Shown one piece after another: positions 30,226-34,985 of a stretch of 34,985 nt of DNA. The position numbers and the translations under genes are program-made. Each line of letters begins with the position of its first letter. Positions within the stretch are counted from its first letter, which is position 1. The DNA comes from Streptomyces somaliensis DSM 40738 (GTDB taxonomy: Bacteria > Actinomycetota > Actinomycetes > Streptomycetales > Streptomycetaceae). Location: the NCBI GenBank assembly GCA_012396115.1, contig JAAXOU010000022.1, positions 1 to 34,985 of the forward strand, written 5' to 3'. The notes under the pieces are model-generated. The model made no database searches. It was not told where the DNA came from and saw nothing but the letters and a program-made list of their open reading frames with translations.

Positions 30226-31224
30226 ATGGTCAGCGTCAACCAGGAGTCCGACCGGGAGGCGGTGGTCGCGGCCCTGCGGGAGAGCGCGGACAACCCCAGC
30301 GCCTTCCTCGCCCTCAACGCCGGCAACGCCTTCTTCACCGATCCGTCGTCCAGCGGGCTGATCGCCTATCGCGAGGCCGGCCGCTACCTGATCCAGTTCG
30401 GCGGCGCCTTCGCGCCGGAGGACGACCGGGAGCGCCTGCTCCGCGCCTTCCTCGACTTCGCCCGTACGGCCCGCCGCAAGGTGGTCGCCGTCCAGCTCCA
30501 GCGCGGTGACGCCGAGTCGTACGCCAGGTGCGGTTTCACCGTGAACCAGGTCGGCTCCTCGTACGCGGTCAGGCTGCCGGGGCACACGCTGCGCGGCACC
30601 AGGTTCATGAAGCTGCGCAACAAGATCTCCAAGGCCAGGCGGAGCGGTCTCGAGGTGACCGAGGTCCCCTACGCCGAGGCCGCCGGCGAACTCGCCTCCA
30701 TCGACCGCGAATGGCTGCGCTCGAAGGGGCGTCACGTCAAGGAGATCGAGTTCCTGGTCGGGGAGTGCGGCGGCCCGGTCCAGCACCATCGGCGGCTGCT
30801 GCTCGGCAGGCTGGACGGCACCTCCATCGGCTACATCTCCTACTCCCCGGCCTACGGTTCGCACCCCGGCTGGCTGCACGACCTCAGCCGCCGCCGCGCG
30901 ACCGCGCCGCCGGGGGTGATGGAGGCCATCAACCTGCACGCGATGGAGACCTTCCGGGACGAGGGAGCCGAGTGGCTGCACTTCGGCTTCACCCCGTTCG
31001 TCGGCCTGTCCCCCGACCACGAGGTCACCGGGGCGAGTCGTCTGACCACCCGCTTCATGCGTCTCATGGCCGAACGCGGCGACAAGGTCTACCCCTCGGC
31101 CAGCCAGCTGGCCTACAAGGAGAAGTGGGGTCCCGAGCTGGTACTCCCCGAGTACCTCGCCTTCCACGGCCGCGCCAGCCTCCCCGCCGTCTGGCAGGTC
31201 CTCCGCGTCACCAAGGCCGTCTGA
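30226..31224 (+). CDS. DUF2156 / MprF C-terminal-like aminoacyl-tRNA transferase (VlmA-like)
   Basis: A 332-aa cytoplasmic protein with the tandem GNAT-like layout of DUF2156, the domain that moves aminoacyl groups from tRNA to lipids in MprF. Recognisable blocks: FFTDPSSSGLIAYREAGRYL, LQRGDAESYARCGFTVNQVG, KLRNKISKARRSGLEVTEVP, EWLRSKGRHVKEIEFLVGEC, LHDLSRRRATAPPGVMEAIN and LHFGFTPFVGL. It lacks MprF's membrane domain. VlmA of valanimycin, which transfers serine from seryl-tRNA to a hydroxylamine, belongs to this group. The cluster's tRNA-Ser-like gene makes the same role likely here. The ATG follows AGGGAGA by about five bases. Confidence 0.87.
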   Translation: MVSVNQESDREAVVAALRESADNPSAFLALNAGNAFFTDPSSSGLIAYREAGRYLIQFGGAFAPEDDRERLLRAFLDFARTARRKVVAVQLQRGDAESYARCGFTVNQVGSSYAVRLPGHTLRGTRFMKLRNKISKARRSGLEVTEVPYAEAAGELASIDREWLRSKGRHVKEIEFLVGECGGPVQHHRRLLLGRLDGTSIGYISYSPAYGSHPGWLHDLSRRRATAPPGVMEAINLHAMETFRDEGAEWLHFGFTPFVGLSPDHEVTGASRLTTRFMRLMAERGDKVYPSASQLAYKEKWGPELVLPEYLAFHGRASLPAVWQVLRVTKAV

Positions 31225-31494
31225 CGCGCACCTCGGAACCGCGGCCGGCCCCGCCCGCGGCCCGTCGCCACGACCGCGCGCCCCACCGCCGCCGGGGCGG
31301 TTCAGGCGCCCCCGCGACGAGCGGTTCTTGATCACGACGGCTCACGAGAGCGGCATCCGGCACCGGCAGTCCACCCGGGTCCCAGCACCATCCCGGCACG
31401 GGATTCTCGACAAGGTACGAGAAGGTCCAGAACGCCAGGACCACGCACCAGGAGCGCAAGCCCCACAGCACCTCGCCGCTGTAATAATTCCTGG
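31225..31494 (-). pseudogene. Remnant sequence next to the helicase pseudogene
   Basis: The minus strand reads ARNYYSGEVLWGLRSW, then VVLAFWTFSYLVENPVPGWC, one membrane-like segment with no start codon in a proper context. It joins the broken helicase at an AT-rich spot (TAATAATTCC, near 31481-31490). I take it as the tail of another disrupted gene brought in by a deletion or insertion. The family is not recognised. Confidence 0.35.
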
Positions 31495-32652
31495 CTGCGG
31501 GCCTCGATCTCCCGTGTCCAGTTCACGAGGACGCTCGCCGGGCAGACGACCATGAAGTGACTCTGTCCCTCGGCTGCCAGGTGGGCGAGGACGGCGATCG
31601 CCTGGATCGTCTTCCCGAGACCCATCTCGTCACCGAGTATCACCTTGCGCTGCGCGAGCGCGAACCGTGCGCCGAACGCCTGGTAACCGCGCAGGGAGAC
31701 CCGCCGGTGCGTGTCGTCGAGGTGTTGGGTCCGTACCCGCTCCGCAATCTCGTCGGGCAGAAAGCCCTCTGCGGCAGCCGCGTCCGGCAGCCGCCCGGAG
31801 ATCTCGGCGAGCAGGCTGTAGTACTCGGCGGAGCGGAGTTCGAAGTCCACCCAGGCCGCAACATCGGACGAGAGCCCCCGGAGCAGGTCCACCGACGCCT
31901 GGGCGAGCAGCTCGGGCAGGGCGGCACGCTCCGCCTCGTCCACCAGCGACCGGGTCTCGGCGACCGCCGCCCATGCGCGAGCCCTCTTCTCCCGGCCGGC
32001 CAGGAGCATCCGGACCCTTCCAGCGGCGGGCCTCGCGTCAGCCAGCAACGGACCGAGACGTTCCGCCAGGGCGGCGGCCTTGTCGACCGCACGCCGGGCG
32101 TCCGGGCCGGCCTCCACCAGAACGTGCAGGGCCATGGCGAGCGCGGTGGTGCGCGGTTCCGGCCGGTCCACGTCGATGCGGACGGCCACGGTCTCGTGCA
32201 CGGCCTCGGCAAGCCTGCGGGCGGCGGCGGGCACCTGGTCGACGGTGCGCTGCCCGACACCGGGGATCTGCCGCAACCGGTAGGGGCCTCGCTTCGAGGA
32301 CACTGCCCAAGGTGGGCAGTCCGCTCTTCTCAACGCTCCCCAACCGCAGCCGCCCTTCGGTGACGTCCTGCAACCGGGCGACGGGAATGGCGTCGAGCTC
32401 CCGCTTCACCGCCACGCCATGGATTGGCTTCAGTGCCGCCCGTACCGCCTCCACCGCCCTTCCGTGGTCACCGACCACTGCCTGCGCCGCCTCGTACAGT
32501 CGCGCCCCCCTCGCGACTGTGTCCCGCTCCTCCCGCCCCGCGCTCCCCGCCCTTCTCCGCCCCTCCCCGGCGTCTTCCCACCGCCCACACCGGGCCTCGA
32601 CCGGCATCCGCCGCCCCGTGCGGATCCACCGGGCCCCGGAGCAGTCGTTCAC
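31495..32652 (-). pseudogene. SNF2-family helicase, frameshifted and C-terminally truncated
   Basis: The N-terminal part (YEAAQAVVGDHGRAVEAVRA ... SVEKSGLPTLGSVLEA) lies in one frame. It then continues in another with GPYRLRQIPGVGQRTVDQVP. Removing one base near 32289 restores a single frame. The second part includes a helix-hairpin-helix-like stretch and helicase motif I (VILGDEMGLGKTIQAIAVLA) and motif Ia (FMVVCPASVLVNWTREIEAR). Homology stops there at about 31495. The DEAH box and the whole second RecA domain are missing, so the protein cannot be an active translocase. Intact Streptomyces relatives are much longer. It marks the right edge of the biosynthetic cluster. Confidence 0.8.
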
Positions 32653-32688
32653 ACCTCCAGGCTTACGACCGCCGGTAGGATCGGTGCC

Positions 32689-32940
32689 ATGAGTGGTAGC
32701 AGGAAGTATTCGGTCAGCCTGCCCGAGGATCTCGCCGAGGCCGTACGCGCCCATGTCGGGCCCGGCGGTTTCTCCGCCTACGTCGCCGAGGCTCTGGAAC
32801 AGCGGGTCGCCATGGACAAGCTGCGGGAGATCGTCGCCGACTTCGAGACCGACAACGAAGCTCTCACTCGCGAGGAGGTCGAGGCCGCCCGGACGCTGCT
32901 GCGCCACGACCACCGGCAGGCCGGCGGGGCCGCCGCCTGA
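32689..32940 (+). CDS. Ribbon-helix-helix antitoxin (VapB/CopG-like)
   Basis: An 83-aa protein with an N-terminal ribbon-helix-helix DNA-binding segment (SRKYSVSLPEDLAEAVRAHV, then GFSAYVAEALEQRV) and an acidic C-terminal tail that would contact the toxin (REIVADFETDNEALTREEV). A TAGGAT -10-like hexamer lies just upstream of the ATG (32676-32681), so the mRNA may be nearly leaderless; it also contains AGGA. The stop overlaps the toxin start (TGATG). It probably represses its own promoter together with the toxin. Confidence 0.82.
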   Translation: MSGSRKYSVSLPEDLAEAVRAHVGPGGFSAYVAEALEQRVAMDKLREIVADFETDNEALTREEVEAARTLLRHDHRQAGGAAA

Positions 32941-33332
32941 TGCCCGGCACCCTCCTGCTCGACAGCGAAGGGCTCTCGAAGCTCTACCGCAAGGACCGCA
33001 CCGTCGTGACTCTGGTCCAGGCGGCGTCGGAAGAGGGCATCCGCGTCGCCACCAGCGCCATGACCACGCTTGAGGCCGACCACGAGCGCATCCACCAGGC
33101 CCGCATCAAGTGGGTTCTCTCCCGCGTCGACGTTCGCGACGTCACCAAGGAGATCACCGACCAGGCTGCCGTCCTCCTTCGCACCCACCACCTTCACGGC
33201 CACAAGTACGCCATCGATGCCGCTCTCGCCGCCATCGCCCGCAACGCATCCCAGCCGGTCACTGTCCTCACCTCCGACCCCGAGGACCTGACACTTCTGT
33301 GCGGCCCTTCCGTGGAGGTCGTCAAGGTCTGA
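32940..33332 (+). CDS. PIN-domain ribonuclease toxin (VapC-like)
   Basis: A 130-aa PIN-domain protein. The acidic metal-binding residues are present: Asp8 (TLLLDSEGLSKL), Glu45 (AMTTLEADHER), Asp93 (HKYAIDAALAAIA) and Asp113 (VLTSDPEDLTLL). VapC toxins cleave tRNA or rRNA at specific sites. The start overlaps the antitoxin stop, as usual for such pairs. Its target cannot be predicted; that the window also holds a modified tRNA gene is probably a coincidence. Confidence 0.86.
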   Translation: MPGTLLLDSEGLSKLYRKDRTVVTLVQAASEEGIRVATSAMTTLEADHERIHQARIKWVLSRVDVRDVTKEITDQAAVLLRTHHLHGHKYAIDAALAAIARNASQPVTVLTSDPEDLTLLCGPSVEVVKV

Positions 33333-33408
33333 GACCGTGTCGCCGCCACGCCGCCCGGCAAACGCTGTCACCGCATCGCGGGATCGAGGACTCACCCCGG
33401 ACGAACAC

Positions 33409-33444
33409 CTGTGCCCGACCCGCCGACAAGCGGGTCGGGCACAG
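33409..33444. terminator. Bidirectional terminator between vapC-like gene and ychF
   Basis: A 15-bp perfect stem (TGTGCCCGACCCGC with its complement, plus a flanking C-G pair) around the loop CGACAA, in the 126-bp gap between convergent genes. Confidence 0.85.
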
Positions 33445-33458
33445 ACATCGACATAACG

Positions 33459-34547
<1,089 letters not shown>

Positions 34548-34979
34548 GTTGGCGACTTCCCTAGAAGTGTGGATGGTGGGCCGACCCCCCAGTTTACGGT
34601 CGGGCCGACCCCGGCGGTGACGGCCGGGCGAGCAGGCGGCCGGACGAGCGGGCAGGCGAGCAGGCGGCCGGACGAGCGGGCGGACGAGCGAGCGGGCGGA
34701 CGAGCAAGCAGGCGGCCGAGCGGTCGGCCGTCCGGGTCCGGGCGGGGGACTTCGCGCCAAGGTCGCCGCAAAGGTGTGTCTCGCACCGGTTTCCGGGCCG
34801 CCCCCCGCCTACTTTGTCACCGTGGAGCAGCACAGGAGCAGTCCCTCCCGCCGCCCGAGCCCCCCGCGGTCCGCCGTCCCCTTCCGGGGCCGGGCCGCGG
34901 GGCGCGCCGGGGTGGTCCCGGTGGGCGGGAGGGCGCGGCCGACGGGGCCGGCCCGTGGCGCGGCGGCCAGGAGGTGCAC
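34548..34979. other. Intergenic region upstream of ychF with a GC-rich tandem repeat
   Basis: About 430 bp. It contains the 26-bp direct repeat described separately and otherwise GC-rich sequence with no credible protein gene. A promoter for ychF is presumably in the first 50-100 bp (34548-34640). Confidence 0.45.
34627..34680. repeat. 26-bp direct repeat, two perfect copies
   Basis: GGCGAGCAGGCGGCCGGACG plus AGCGGG occurs at 34627-34652 and 34655-34680 (period 28), followed to about 34715 by further degenerate GGACGAGCG/GAGCAAGC units. Simple slippage-type repeat in the ychF leader. Confidence 0.7.
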
Positions 34980-34985
34980 ATGGAC
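34980..34985 (+). CDS. Start of a gene that runs off the window (partial)
   Basis: The final six bases read ATGGAC, preceded by AGGAGG five bases upstream, a near-perfect ribosome binding site. Only Met-Asp is visible, so the product is unknown. Confidence 0.4.

Noticed and set aside
31332..32333. Intact helicase gene of 333 codons
   Set aside because: It contains only motif I/Ia of an SNF2 ATPase, its natural N-terminus lies in another frame, and the second RecA domain is missing, so it is called a pseudogene.
34594..34833. Small minus-strand ORFs upstream of ychF
   Set aside because: They are translations of the GC-rich tandem repeat (ARPPARP-type) with no ribosome site.

Overview
The window is high-GC actinobacterial chromosome and most likely comes from a Streptomyces. 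The signs are very high GC with GC-rich third positions, many GTG starts, two SARP-type antibiotic regulators, a rare TTA codon in one of them, SCO-type small regulators, and a secreted subtilase with a P-domain.

Layout. (1) 1-6016: housekeeping and accessory genes, namely a Nudix hydrolase, a 59-aa SPOR protein, a GntR/HutC regulator, a DUF4190/septum-formation membrane protein, a secreted S8 protease, and a threonine-synthase-like PLP enzyme. (2) 6183-8946, minus strand: a four-gene sporulation-delaying-protein (SDP) toxin operon in the order sdpC-like, sdpA, sdpB, second sdpC-like. No immunity gene is recognisable. (3) 8947-13037: a 20-bp tandem repeat, two convergent SARP regulators separated by a perfect 34-bp palindrome, and an AraC regulator divergent from a small membrane protein. 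(4) 13153-31224: a biosynthetic gene cluster, described below. (5) 31225-32652: a frameshifted and truncated SNF2 helicase pseudogene. (6) 32689-34985: a VapBC-like toxin-antitoxin pair, ychF, and the edge of another gene.

The cluster carries an ACP, a FabF-type ketosynthase, an aldehyde-dehydrogenase-fold enzyme, a class III aminotransferase and an acyl-CoA-dehydrogenase-fold flavoprotein. It also has a VlmR-type flavin reductase, a DUF2156/MprF-C-terminal-like aminoacyl-tRNA transferase, a small DUF4260-like membrane protein, a glycine-oxidase-type flavoenzyme, a P450 and a methyltransferase. Three SRPBCC proteins, a CrtC/AttH-like protein, an SGNH-fold protein with no catalytic residues, and an MMPL exporter complete the set. 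This set matches the known logic of aliphatic azoxy compounds (valanimycin: VlmH/VlmR amine N-hydroxylation, VlmA seryl transfer from seryl-tRNA, VlmO membrane N-N bond formation). My inference is a fatty-chain amine that is hydroxylated, aminoacylated from a tRNA, and rearranged to an N-N bonded product. No VlmB-type diiron protein or seryl-tRNA synthetase is visible.

The most unusual feature is a tRNA-Ser-like gene (21502-21587, minus) inside this cluster. It has perfect acceptor and T arms, a long variable arm and a G discriminator. Its anticodon arm lacks U33 and folds into a 5-nt loop. It has its own promoter with a triple 11-bp-spaced SARP-type repeat and its own strong terminator. The same triple repeat lies in the divergent promoter of the aldehyde dehydrogenase and the aminoacyl-tRNA transferase. 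This suggests a regulated seryl-tRNA that is dead for decoding but dedicated to the pathway. Seryl-tRNA synthetases read the variable arm and acceptor, not the anticodon, so charging could survive.
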